From: Nilaparvata lugens
Lineage: Eukaryota > Arthropoda > Insecta > Hemiptera > Delphacidae
Reading direction: 5' to 3'
Assembly: GCF_014356525.2 (NCBI RefSeq)
Contig: NC_052515.1
Span: forward strand, 19,364,821 to 19,428,820
Length of the DNA stretch: 64,000 nt
Below, piece after piece: positions 22,790-34,797 of the stretch. Position 1 is the first letter of the stretch, and every line of letters begins with the position of its first letter. The translations under genes and the position numbers were made by a program. The notes under the pieces are model-generated. The model was not told the DNA's origin, searched no databases, and saw only the letters and a program-made list of their open reading frames with translations.

Positions 22790-25320
22790 AGGTAGGTACT
22801 ATTTTCATAGATTAATTTTTTCCTTGAAGCGGCAAAGAACCTAGTTACCTGCAACCTCTGGCAGCATAATTTATTGAGCGTAATTTTGAAAGTGAACTAA
22901 CGTGACAACTGCAGATATGGTTCAGATTTTCTCATCACATTTTTCATGAATAATTCTTCCCTTGAGGCTACGAAGGACCTGGCTTCCTACAAACATCACC
23001 TCCTCTGGCAGCGTTAATAATAAATTATGTCAGTGGTATAACAAATTTGAATGAAGTTTTTAACTATTGTGTTATAGCACTTCCATACTTTGGGCTCAAC
23101 AATTGTACTGCAGCAGGGAAGGGAAAGGTTGTAGGTAATCAAGTCTCTTGCCGCTCCCAGGGAAGAATTATTCAAGGAAAATTTTATAAAAATTTATGAA
23201 TCAAGTTTTCATCTTTCACCACTTAAACAATTTTTCTTCTACATTTTTCAGAATTCATGTTCAAATTTCATTCATGGGACATGAATACATGCCATTTATG
23301 TTAATATATACTTATAATCTAGAGAGACCTGCTCTTCGAAACAGATGGTTAAAATTTACAACTGAATTAATAACCAGTCAGGTTGGCATTAAGTTAAGGA
23401 AGGTTTCCAAACAAGATTTGAGTTATGTCACTTTATTAGGTTAGCATCAAGTTGAAGAACTATAATAAAGGAATGAACTGGCTCATACACGTAACTACTG
23501 GACTGATTGATTTGAGATTCCGCTTATAGATTTTCAATTAACCGAGGATGGTTCTAGGCCTATTTCAAACTCTTCCATGTTCCACTCGGTTTAGTTTTAA
23601 GTTTGTCAAGTTCTAAAATAGACCCTTGCGGAGCACGGGATATCTGTTAGTAATAAATAAATAAAGCCTTTATTCCTCCGAAACATACAAAACTATCAAT
23701 GCTACAAAAACTAATACGATTTACAACCAGTGATTATAGAATGTAACTCTTTTACAGAACAATCCTTGGTTAGTTAAAAATCTATATGCGAAATCTCAAG
23801 TCTAGTAGTTCAGAGGTGATGATAAGTCAAACATAACTTTCTTATATTTTTAAAAAATTCACGGCATTAAGAAGTCCATGAAAAGAATTCATCAATAATA
23901 ATATGTAATCTCCATATCTACAGTATTGCATAAATTATAATCAATCACTTGTGGGTAGATTATTGTAGAGATGAACTAATCAACTTTTTTTTCACCGGTG
24001 GGTGGTTTTTAATTGAAATTTTGGAATCTGCTCCAGTGCTAGCCAATTAATTATTTCGTGATTAAATATTAAAATAGTGGGGTGATGCTTTCTGTAGTCA
24101 TTGACTTGTCGTTAACCAACCCTTGCCTTCTACTCATCCACTCATAAATCCTTGGAAGCTTGACACCCAAGGTCTATGATTTAATTTACTTGTTATGCTG
24201 TGGGGGCTTTCATTGTAAAAATCAATCAGTGATAATCAGAGAAATTAATTATTAGTGGAATGGGGAAATTGTTTACAGTTTATTTGCCCCACTGTTCATC
24301 ACTACTGGCGAGTGGTCTGTTGTTCGGGTGTATGACTTGAATTTCGTAACGAAATGTTTGTTGTTTATTATTCTACTTATAATAATTACTCTTTCATTAG
24401 AAACTTTTTTGTGAAAATTAATGTTTTTGCAAAACACTCATCAAATGAATATTCCCCACAATCTTAATTATTTCAATACTATTTATCAGGCACCCAATTC
24501 GAGGCGGCATGAACCTGGTTACCTACAACCTTCCCCCTTCTGACAGCAAAATTGTTTGTGTTGAGCCCAAATTATGAAACTGGTATAACACGACGGCTGA
24601 AAACTTGATTCATCAATTTTCACCACATTTTCATTGATTTATTCTTTCCTGTGTGTGGCAAATGAACTGGTTACCTACAACCTTTCCCTCGTCTGGGTGC
24701 ATATTACCATAGATAAAGGATAAGCATGAGCATATTTTTATACTTCTATAATATGTCATATTTCTATATTTCTTGTCTCTGATATTACTGAGCATATATT
24801 ATGAAATTGGTTTGACATGATAACTGAAGACTTGATTTGCCAATTATTAATTATATTTCTCAGAAATACACTGGTGGAGGCAAATGACCTTGTTCCCCAC
24901 AACCTTTCTCACCTCTGTAAGCGTATTATTGAGCTGAAATAATAAGAGTTGTATAGCATGATAGATGGAAATATGTTGAAATTATATTTTTCTTGATTGA
25001 TTATTTCGCGAGGGCGGCAAAGGAACTGGTTACCTACAAACTTTCCCATATCTGTCAGTGTAATTATTAAGCCCAAGTCATGAAAGGGCCCAATCACTAT
25101 TTTCATCATATCATTCTAGATTAAATGCCCTGGGGGCGGAATGGACCTACAAATTATTTTTCCGCCCCCAGCAAAACTGTTGTGTGAAAATTATGAAACT
25201 TGTACAGAATAGAAGCTTCAAATCTTCCCCATCGATCGACACCTTCTTTTTGCAAATTGATGATTGCAGTAGCGGGCTGAGCTGTCTCCCACGGTGTTAC
25301 GGTCGTACCAAGTTATGAAA
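22790..25320. repeat. Field of degenerate ~140-200-bp tandem repeats
   Basis: Recurring phrases 'ggttacctacaacctt', 'cctctggcagcg', 'ttattgagcccaaattatg', 'aaactggtataaca' and 'ttgattcatcaatttt' mark units near 22,790, 22,960, 24,490, 24,640, 24,840, 25,000 and 25,140. An inverted unit is at about 23,100-23,190 ('ggaaaggttgtaggtaatca'). Spacing is irregular. The segment 23,190-24,480 between units is AT-rich and otherwise unremarkable. Confidence 0.65.
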
Positions 25321-26115
25321 ATGGTATAGAAGGAAAGCCCAAGATCGGCTCTATCTTTGGCACTCGGATTTTTGAGATCAGGCTAATAGACATTCTGACC
25401 CGCCAAGATAGAAATGCGAATAAACCCCATTCCCCGTTGAGCCCAAATTCTGAAATTTGGATTTTATGAGAGCTAAAAATTTGGGATCGATGTATATGGT
25501 ATTTATATAAAATACGGTGTTGTAAATCCATTTTTCTGCACAATCTATCGAAAATTTAAATTAAAACCAGAACATTTGAAGTGGAAACACCATTACTTTT
25601 TAGCAGTGACAATGTTTCGACCTATTGTTGGTCATCCACAGACTCCGAACATGAGTTAATGTAAGTTTTTCGTCTTCAAAAGTTTTTCAATATAATATTC
25701 TTGTAAAATAATCCAATTTCTCTTGTCGAAGAATTTTACTAATTTCAAAGAGTAGTTGATGAAATCACCACGAAATCTACTTTCCCTGATTTTATGTACT
25801 GCTGAATAAATTGGTAGTCTATTGCTATTCATTCAATCTATTGTTTTTATCATTCCAAATGCATATTTCTCTCAATTTCAGAAAATGAAGGAACATTCAA
25901 GATGATATACCAGGGTCATTTTATAAAAGACGAATGTATAATAATAAAAGAATAATTGAAGAGCTCCATTCCTAAACCTGCTAAGTCAATTTTTTCAGAT
26001 TTCTCTTTTTCAGGTTATATCTTATCAAAACATATGACTTCATCATTTGCTAGTGTATTTCTTCCCAAAACCTGCTTCTTAAAGCTGTAATCACTATTCA
26101 AACATTTATATTTTT

Positions 26116-26254
26116 ACTTTCCTTGCCCTATTACCATAGGTAAGGAAAGTATTGCTTTCCGAAAAAAATTAAGGTACCCCAATTTCTAAATTTCTATACG
26201 TTTAAAAGTCCCCTGGGTCCAAAAAAGTGGTTTTTGGGTATTGGTCTGTGTGTA

Positions 26255-26305
<51 letters not shown>

Positions 26306-26328
26306 TGGTGTGTGTGTGTGTGTGTGTG

Positions 26329-26386
<58 letters not shown>

Positions 26387-26436
26387 TGTGTGTGTGTGTG
26401 TGGTGTGTGTGTGTGTTGTGTGTGTGGTGTGTGTGT

Positions 26437-26474
<38 letters not shown>

Positions 26475-26490
26475 GTGTGTGTGTGTGTGT

Positions 26491-26568
<78 letters not shown>

Positions 26569-27247
26569 AGTGTATATGAGTGTATGTGCGTCTGTGTACA
26601 CGATATCTCATCTCCCAATTAACGGAATGAATTGAAATTTGGAACTCAAGGTCCTTCCCCTATAAGGATCCGACACGAACAATTTCGAACAAATCCAATT
26701 CAAGATGGCAGCTAAAATGGCGAAAATGTTGTCAAAAACAGGCTTTTTCGCAATTTTATCGAAAACGGCTCCAACGATTTTTGATCAAATTCATATCTAA
26801 AATATTCATTGATAAGCTCTATCAACTGCCACAAGTCCCATATCTGTAAAAATTTCAGGAGCTCCGCCCCATCAATACAAAGTGTGATTTTAGATTCCCA
26901 GTTATCAGGCTTCAGATACAATTCTAAACAAAAAATATCAAGTGGAAAAGATTGAGCATAAAAATCTTCACAATCAATGTTCAGTGACATTTTCACCTAA
27001 AATTGGAAATAAGCTCGAAATTCGAGAAAATGTGTTTATTCAATAATGCAAACGGTTGGCAACTGTTGATTCTATTAAATCATTCACTATGAAGAGATAG
27101 CAGACTTTGTGTGTCTCCAGCGTTATTGTCCTGTCACCAGCTGGCAGATCTTCGAATATTAAACTTGAGTTGCGCGTGTACACTAGCGTCAAGTGATAAA
27201 TTTTCATAACGGCAAGGAAAGTTGTGTGAGTGCGCCACACCAGATTT
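26116..27247 (+). mobile_element. GT-bearing dispersed element, copy A
   Basis: The 12-bp ACTTTCCTTGCC at 26,116 has its exact inverse GGCAAGGAAAGT at 27,211-27,222. Conserved sequence continues to 'gcgccacaccagattttt'. The internal order is 'aagtattgctttccg', a long GT tract, 'gagtgtatgtgcgtctgtgt', 'cgaaaacggctccaacgatt', 'caggagctccgccccat' and 'gtctccagcgttattg'. Related copies are at 34.6-37.8 kb and, inverted, at 45.55-46.28 kb. It encodes nothing recognisable, so it is probably a non-autonomous element. I recall this repeat as abundant in Nilaparvata lugens. Confidence 0.75.
26246..26572. repeat. (GT)n microsatellite, ~320 bp
   Basis: An almost uninterrupted GT tract with occasional GGT/GTT phase slips, sitting inside the element at 26,116-27,247. 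The Cys-Val and His-Thr repeat frames that it opens on both strands are not genes. Confidence 0.97.
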
Positions 27248-27829
27248 TTCCAAAACTGTCAAGCCAACTAATCGTTTTTCCAATCCATGCCATGTTTCTG
27301 CGCATGTGCAGTTTTATTTCTACAAAAAATTGTTAGATGAATTAAATAACAACTTTGAAAATAATGCATATCGATCTTCTAATGATAAATTAACTTCCAG
27401 CGAGAATTCATTGGCACAGAGCATACAGTGATTCAGCAACAGTTCTTCCCAATCTGCCAACAAATTATGTCTCTCACTTAGTTTTTTTGGAATGGAGCTC
27501 TTCATTTAAAAAAAATAATTAAAATTATAGATATCATTCTTCAAAATAATTGTCTTGAAGATTGAGGCATTTGTCATACCAGTGGACCAGGATCCTCTTC
27601 ATGAAACTTTGCCGCCAAATGAGTTTAAGTAGGCCTTTTGGAGCACCTCGTTAGTCTTGAGTTATTGTCTTGAGTTTGGGGGGAGGGTATGAGTTACTAG
27701 TGATCAAGTCAAGTTTATATGGTGAGTTAGGTGATCGAAATTATTCCATGTGTTTTGCTAGAGAACACTGCGAGGCAGATGTCATGTAATCCTATCCTAT
27801 ACTATTAAATGAGTAATTTCTGTTCATAT

Positions 27830-28030
27830 GTTTAAATGTTTAGATGTTTATATATTTGTATTTCACCGGATCTCGAAAAACGTCTCCAACGATTCTCACG
27901 GAATTCAGAACATAGAAGGTTTATAATATAGAAATTCGATTGCACTAGGTCTTATCTTTGGAAAAACTCGCTGAAGGACATTAAAAGGATTTATTCATCC
28001 TTGGAAAAACAGCTGACAATTTCGTCATCT
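27830..28030. repeat. Dispersed repeat (related copy at 38,265-38,455)
   Basis: Shared phrases in the same order are 'ggatct(c/g)gaaaacg', 'cactaggtct', 'gaaaaactc(g/a)ctgaagg', 'ttcatccttggaaaaaca' and 'tctgttgat(g/a)atgg'. Both copies follow a GT-bearing element, suggesting a composite or nested repeat. Confidence 0.6.
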
Positions 28031-28154
28031 GTTGATGATGGAAGTGAGTGAGCGAGTGCATGTGTGTGGAACTGAGACAAAATTATGACTCAGCTGTTGA
28101 ACTTTTGTAAACATTCAATCAGGTACTTAGTGCCGGTTGTACAAGAGTCGGTTA

Positions 28155-28390
28155 AATTTTCTCTTCTTCTCTAAGTACCGTCTCCATTTCGGAGGTTGGC
28201 AATCATCATGGCGATTTTTACCTTGTTCACAGCCGCTCTAAATAGGTCATTGGTTGTGCAATTAGACGCTTCCCTCAGGTTTCTCAACCAAGACATTCTT
28301 CTGCGTCCTACCGAGCGCTTACCAACTATTCTACCTTGGATTATGAGGTGCAGAATCATGTACTTGGGTCCTCTCATAATGTGTCCAAGG
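28155..28390 (-). pseudogene. RTE-like LINE 3' fragment
   Basis: The minus strand encodes MRGPKYMILHLIIQGRIVGK then RSVGRRRMSWLRNLRE and ends DLFRAAVNKVKIAMMIANLR-NGDGT followed by a short purine tail. This is the conserved C-terminus of RTE-type reverse transcriptases and matches the plus-strand element ending at 53,573. Only the last ~70 codons are present, as expected for 5' truncation during retrotransposition. Confidence 0.75.
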
Positions 28391-30469
28391 TAAGTAGAAT
28401 TTTTATGTAAGTAGAAAGGTTAAATTTTAATCCTGATCAATTAAAGTAGAACCAATCTGATTAACTATATTTTTGAAATGGTATTCTCTGATTTCGATCA
28501 AAATTCAACCAGCTTTTGTGAGAAAATTGTTTGCATTCATCTGGGAATTAATCTCAATCCACTGTGATTAGATAGAACCTTTCTGTATGAACTATAAATA
28601 TATTATAATTTCTTCTTTCGTAATAAATTTGATATGCTTTTGTACTCCAGAGCGGAGCTTGGTGCCTCGATATTGGATCAATATCAGTGCATCGAGCTTC
28701 GCTCGTTATTTATATCTATTGATAAACAGAACACAATTCTTTAAAATGATCGTCAGCTTATGAATTTCGGGAATGAGATATTTTGATTTTCCACAGACGC
28801 ACTTTTTTATTATCCACAGTCGAAGAAAGTCTCAGCTGTTTTTCCAAGAATGAATTATCCTTTCAATGTCGTTCAGCGAGTTTTCCCAGGGATGAGACCT
28901 AGTGTCGAATTAATATCATAAACCTACTATATTCCGAATTTCGTTAGAGCCGTTTACGAGATCCGTAACCAGAAATAAATATAAATAACCAAATATGAAA
29001 ATACAAAAATTGCTCGCTCAATATTATAGGATGTCGATTCCGGAAGTCATTTCAACTGATGTCTTTAATAATTTTTCGACATCATTCAAGCACAGAATCA
29101 TCACTCATAATGTTTCTTGTGTGAATTGTCTCCATTGGATACATGCTGAACGATTGTCTTTTGCTTGCAAAAACGAGTAACGCTACGTGATTGAAAGGTT
29201 AGACTCACTGGCTATGCTAGTCCCCAATCAAGATAATATTGTAATTAAACCAGATCTAGCCAGTCGAACCGTCTAGTCAGGCAGGACCCCCAGCTGGATT
29301 ATCCATCCAGGTTTCAGACCAGCAAGGTTATTTCTTGAGCTTACTTCCCTCTGTCAAATATCCAATCGAGACATTCAGATTCGATTCAATCACGTAATAG
29401 TTCCAATAATTATGAAGCGCAGGGTTGCAAAAATCTCTTCTTCAATCAGGATTAATGAAAAATTTAGTGAATACCCACATAGAGACATTATAATTCCTTC
29501 AAAGTTTGGGCATTTTCAATTGTTTGTAATTGATTTGATTATTTTTAGATTTGAAAAAATCTGTGTTTTTTATTATGAATTGGAGTGTAACTCAAAAATG
29601 TGAAAGTAACACATAGCTGCCTACTAACATTTGGACTGTTGTATAAATCAGAATTGAACCGTTTTGGGCTTTAGCCTGTGGTACTTTTCTAAAAGTTGTG
29701 TAATTCTGAGTGATTAAATAAACAAAATTTCATTATTTATATCTATTTCTTCATGATGATTAAGATAATGATATCATCATATTATGATATTTTGAAATAT
29801 ACATGAAGGAGGGAACTAACAAAACATAGCCTACAATTCAAACCCTTTCAGCAAGTTTAAATTTACTTGTGAAATCTAGGAAAACACATTGTAAAACGCT
29901 GGAAACGCAACCTACAATTATTCAAACCCCTTCAGCAAGTTTCAATTCACTTGTGAAATCTAGGAAAACACAATGAAAAACGCTGGAAAACGCCGATTTC
30001 AGGTTAATTTTTGACGTAACTTCGAATCACACTACTTTATCTTTACACAGTTCATTTCGTAAACCTTAGCTGAACCTTTGTATTAGATTTTTATATTTTC
30101 TGTCAATTAGTTTTTGAAGAAGCTGATAAAACGCTGAAAAATGCAGGAAACATGCAGATTCTAGGCATTTATTTCAAAACTCTTCTAATATAATATTTTC
30201 AATATCTTAGCCGACTCACTGACATTTTTACGTTTTATTGTTTCATGAAATTTTCTATTTATCAGTCCTTGAAAATGCTGGGAAAAAGCAGAAAAATGCT
30301 GGAAACATGCAGATTTCAGGCCTATCTTTGATTTTTTTTCTAGATAAGTGCTTTGTGTCAACCACCCGTCCACCGCCAATCAAGTCCAATTAGCCCCTCC
30401 CGAAACCAAATTCTGGATTCGAGTATCTACAGTCCATAAAAATGAAATTGGTGAAAGTACACTGCTTAC

Positions 30470-30637
30470 CACTTTGAATTTAGCCAGTGACGGCATAGGC
30501 GCAGCTCTGGTCTTCTTCACAGTTTTGATAGGAACATCATTCTCCTTATTTTCCGACTTGAAATTGCCCACCAAGTTACCGACTCCATTCAACAAGTGCA
30601 TCGCTTGCTCGGTGTGATCCGCGTCGTTGACACTCAT
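30470..30637 (-). CDS. Calpain first coding exon
   Basis: The ATG at 30,635-30,637 opens 56 codons: MSVNDADHTEQAMHLLNGVG, then NLVGNFKSENKENDVPIKTV and KKTRAAPMPSLAKFKV, followed by GTAAGC. The phase-0 end fits the phase-0 start of exon 2 at 20,724. Calpain N-termini vary widely between paralogues and this one has no recognised domain; it contains a basic patch KTVKKTR. Assignment rests on phase, orientation and position and not on homology. A transcript could contain further 5' exons. Confidence 0.7.
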
Positions 30638-30886
30638 GTTGATATTTCTTTGTGAGTCAAACTGCTCTTACAACACGGTAGAACACAAAACAAGATGCGG
30701 TAAACTACACTGGAAAATTGCACTGCGCAAAACTAGGGGGCGATTTTCACTTGGAAATTAGAGAAAAGTTTAGAACAGTCGATGACAAGCGACTTGCTAC
30801 AATGAAGCTATTAAGAGTAAGACCGCAATTTGTCCTCACAGCTCTGTCTTACTCCCTACTAATGGTTAGTTGGCAACTCAACCGTG

Positions 30887-30894
30887 TATATATA
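30887..30894 (-). promoter_or_regulatory. Possible TATA box upstream of calpain exon 1 (copy 2)
   Basis: TATATATA lies 250 bp upstream of the ATG, identical to the copy at 2,076-2,083. It is not supported by an initiator match. Confidence 0.25.
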
Positions 30895-31628
30895 GGCTAC
30901 TGTATTCAGCCTTCTATCAACAATGAGTTGATTAGGTGTCGATCGTCAACTGCATTCATCAAGAGCTCGTTTTACAAGCCGTGGGAGAGAAGATTCATAA
31001 GATGTTGATACTGCATGCCAACATCAGATATAAGCTGCAAATTCTTCCATTACTTGCACCTAGGTATAACCCAATACCCGGGTAGAATAGGTTTCATCCA
31101 ATAGAGTTGTGAGTAACCAGCTTTTGGAGCAGTCCTACTGCCGTGAAGCTGACCCCACCATATCGAGCCAGAAATTTGAAACATATATATCAATAATTCG
31201 GGCTTCCAGGGAATCCAAGTTTCAGAATATGGGCTGGACAGAAAATGAGGTTTATGATTTTCATGATCCATTCATTTATTCTCGACAAAAATTGAATTCT
31301 CATAGCCAAGAGAGTAGCGTTTCATATTTTGTTTGATGGAATCATATTTCTATTATTTCTAATCTTAAAAAGTATTTTCACCGTGTGAACGATTTCAAAT
31401 ATATTTTTTATTTGAAGTGATGTTATCATAATTGAAAGTGTTAGTTATTCGTTCTTTTTTTGCTAACAATTGCACCCACCCATAAATCGAGTGGTTTTAT
31501 CTCTTGTCGCCCCTACATATTTTAGTTATTTAAAGCGCAGAACCATCTACAATGAACCAAAATTATTACAAAGGCAGAACAATTTTTAGCAGATGAATGT
31601 TAAATTCAACAAAAATTCTACTGCTAAC

Positions 31629-31693
31629 CTGCTTGATCTTGAAGGACTTGACGAGAGCCCTTTTGGACCCAGGGGCCCCGGGAGGGCCCTGGA
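31629..31693 (-). other. 65-bp GC-rich exon-like segment (copy 2)
   Basis: Sequence and splice-like borders are identical to 2,819-2,883. It lies about 1 kb upstream of the calpain ATG exon, so a 5' UTR exon is possible. Confidence 0.3.
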
Positions 31694-33504
31694 CTACAGG
31701 TAGCTTCACACAAAAACATAATTCATCTATTCAGCAAGAAAAACATTTATCGAGTTGAATCAACAACAAAATTTAACTTATAACTTATTTAACCTGCTTC
31801 GCTTTGGGAATTAAAAGATAAGATTATTTTTGTGAAACATTTATAATCTAAATTCTACCAAAATTGTTATAATCGATTTTGAGGTTAGGCCACAACTTGA
31901 CATAAGAATTATTGAGTCAAATCATTTGAATAATCATTGATGTGTTGGAACTGCTCTATAAAATAGTAGTCCAATTGCAGAGAATTTTGTAGAATATTGG
32001 GCGGGGCTTAAGAGTCGACCTCGAATTTATTCATTGGCGATTGATATTTCCCATTGACAGTTATCAAATTAGCAGTGATCATGTTATTTTTGCTTTTGTT
32101 TGATGCAATTGAAGATTAAATTCCAAATTAAGTTGATTCGGAATATTATGACTCTCGTATCTATGGATCTGTTGCTTATTCTAAAATTTTTGGCATAGCA
32201 TGACACTTAATTTTTGTTTCACTTATTCAAAAGTGTGAGATTCTTTCTTTTATGGAAGTCCATTTATACAAAAGAGTCTATTCATAATAGTTAGTATAAC
32301 ATTTATTGTGGCTGATTCCTCATGTCCTAAACTTTACTATCATAAATATTAAAGTGGGATGAATTTGCATAAATCTGAATAGAATTATTCAATCATATTG
32401 ATTATTGACTTCCATTATATGATTTCTTTCTTTGATCTTAGCTTGAAACCAAAAGCCTAGAGATGAAAATTTGGATGTAAACTAACATATGACTCAATTT
32501 AATTTCTATCTGAAATATAGGGGCACCGAGCTTCGCTTGTTGTTTATTTATTGATGAACAGAACACAATTATTTAAAATGATTTGGGAAGGACTAACAGG
32601 CACAGCCCAAAACTGTTTTTTCCCCGAATTTTGATTTATACACTATAAATAGTCCAAAAAGTAGGTTATGTTCCATACACTTGAATTCATATCCAATTTT
32701 AATCCAAACATTTGAAAACAGAAAAGTTCTGATTTGGATTGTTCACAGACCAAATCGAATAACAAAAAACACTCACTAATCACTTGAAACAGTAGCACAA
32801 AAGCCTGTTCAATTCAATCAGGATCGAATTTCATGAGAATTAATCAGAGCAAGTTTTTTTTTAAATAGAAGGCTTCTCTCATTAGTTCTTGTGGTATTTA
32901 GTCCGGATAATGGATGACCAGACAGTGCAACTGGCTCTCTCAAGGCCATGGCTGCGTACAAACATAGAGCAACAGAGGAACCAATACAACAGAAGCTGAA
33001 AAAATCAGTCCCATTTCTATCACCTCACAATAACCAGGTGTTACTTCGTATTTTCTGCTCAGTTTTCTGCTATTTCTGCCAAATCTCTTGATCGGACAGG
33101 AAAATTTGCTCCTACCTTTTTTCTAGATTATAAAATTCTGGATAAAATGAGATCATTCGAAACTCTCTATCTCCAATGAGTACGGAGTTATAATTTTTCA
33201 AAAGTGAGTGAAATTAGAAGAAAAAATCAATTTTGATGACTTCAGGTTTTTTTATCAATAATCACTTCCGATTGTACCATTTAGATGTATAATTCAAAAT
33301 CTCTCTGGGCGTATTTTTGTTCTCTACAATCCGAGATCAGGTAGATTTCATATAGATTTCCTGGTACACCTGACAACAATGCTCCTTGTATTGTGAAAAA
33401 AACCTAATTTTCAGCTTCAACCATCATCACCAACTACATAGTCTTCACATTGATATTTCGCACAATGACATAAGTTCATTAGATTATGTTCTATGAGAAT
33501 CACC

Positions 33505-34104
33505 CTTTAGATGCACTTCATTTCAGTATTTCCTAGTGTAGAGGCGCGCTTAAGGACACCTCAAGGATCAAAATTTCAAACACTTATAAATTCTGACACA
33601 ATGCTCAGATTTCATCGTACTACACTTCATTCTTCTCGGCTCGTCAAGGCGGTCCGCAATCGTAAGTCAAATTCGGTCGAAAATTGGAAAATGTATTGTT
33701 GAGTGTACTTAAGCCACTCTTCTGTAACTTTCGAATGATATTGGAATTGAAAGTATTATTTATTGAAGTGAGCAGAGGGGGATAATTTCAACATCCCAAC
33801 CAGATTTGGAAATTTTATCAGAAGTATTTCAAAAGACATGCAGATTTGAATATAGAAATTGGCCATTTTTTGTGTAATGGAATATGGGCTTATGTATACT
33901 CAACAATAAATTTTCACTTTTCTACCGAATTTGACTTATGCTACATGATTTCGGACCGCCTTGACGAGCCGAGAAGAATGAAGTGTAGTACGATGAAATC
34001 TGAGCATTGTGTCAGAATTTATAAGTGTTTGAAATTTTTATCCTTGAGGTGTCCTCAAGCGCGCCTCTACACTAGGAAATACTGAAATGAAGTGCATCTA
34101 ACAA
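33505..34104. repeat. Large fold-back element (~205-bp arms)
   Basis: The left arm 33,505-33,708 is repeated in inverse at 33,893-34,104. Shared pieces include 'gatgcacttcatttcagta', 'cctcaaggatcaaaatttca', 'gaagaatgaagtgtagta' (inverse) and 'ccgccttgacgagccgag' (inverse). The inner ~50 bp of each arm is more diverged. The loop is ~185 bp. The left arm belongs to the repeat family also seen at 4,590-4,760. Confidence 0.8.
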
Positions 34105-34189
34105 TGATATGAAGTAGATCAACAGATTATAGTTCTATAGTAACATTTGATATGGACATTTCAATTATAATAAATTAAGAGATTGGGAG

Positions 34190-34405
34190 AAGAAGAATAT
34201 ACATGCTAAAAGACGAACTTTACACCCTTGAAAACTACCATTAGAGTTGAAATATCGCCAAAAGATTTCTTAGTGAGCACCTAGGACGTATGAGGAAGCT
34301 ATATTCCAAGTTTTGTTGCAATCCATCCTGTAGTTTTCCAGAAATCGTGATCATTGAGTGAGTGAGTGAGTCAGTGAGATAAGAATTTTATAAGTATAGA
34401 AGATT
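34190..34405 (+). repeat. Dispersed repeat (GTGAGTGAGTGAGTC family)
   Basis: Contains 'gagaagaagaatatacatgc', 'gaaatatcgccaaaagattt', 'ttgttgcaatccatc' and 'gagtgagtgagtgagtcagt'. Inverted relatives are at 41,137-41,240 (distal part) and 43,215-43,600 (proximal part, interrupted by an insertion). Confidence 0.7.
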
Positions 34406-34728
34406 TGATGAAACTATAACAAAGTTTGAATAAAAACTAGAACTTCAATGTTGAAGCGATTATTTTCCCCTATACTTCCTCTAAAGCGCATTCATTCGAA
34501 TCCTCATCAGAACTAGTATCAATTTTGAGTGAATAATGCACCAGTGCAACATAATAGCTATGTGAGAACGAAATACTTCATGGCAAACAAAAGAAAACGG
34601 AAATAGGAAGGTATTGATTACTCTCCTTGCACTATTACCATAGGTAAGGAGAGTATTGCTTTTCTAAAAAATTAAGGTACCCAAATTTCTTTACGTTTCA
34701 AGGTCCCCTGAGTCCAAAGAAGTGTTTT

Positions 34729-34732
<4 letters not shown>

Positions 34733-34795
<63 letters not shown>
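34733..34795. repeat. (TG)n microsatellite
   Basis: About 62 bp of TG inside copy B of the GT-bearing element. His-Thr repeat frames on the minus strand are artefacts. Confidence 0.95.

Positions 34796-34797
<2 letters not shown>

Larger units (their letters stand above)
20725..30469. other. Calpain intron 1 (if exon 1 is at 30.5 kb)
   Basis: A 9.7-kb stretch without host exons. It contains, in order: the second dispersed repeat copy (21,685-21,865), a LINE 3' fragment (22,330-22,620), degenerate tandem repeats (22,790-25,320), a GT-bearing element (26,116-27,247), a dispersed repeat at 27,830-28,030, an RTE fragment (28,155-28,390) and the start of duplication copy 2. Confidence 0.55.
28805..33039. 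repeat. Long direct repeat, copy 2
   Basis: This is the counterpart of 1-4,229 in the same orientation. It is in the order expected for the calpain gene, with exon 1 upstream of exon 2 on the minus strand. The segment just left of it (28,675-28,760) carries a 'cgagcttcgctcgtt'/'gataaacagaacacaatt' repeat that also occurs inside both copies (3,717-3,765 and 32,527-32,575), a possible site for recombination or misassembly. The true left limit cannot be judged because copy 1 runs off the window. Confidence 0.95.

Noticed and set aside
26186..26622. Six overlapping open frames of about 110-140 codons on both strands
   Set aside because: They are translations of a GT/AC microsatellite (Cys-Val or His-Thr repeats) and not genes.
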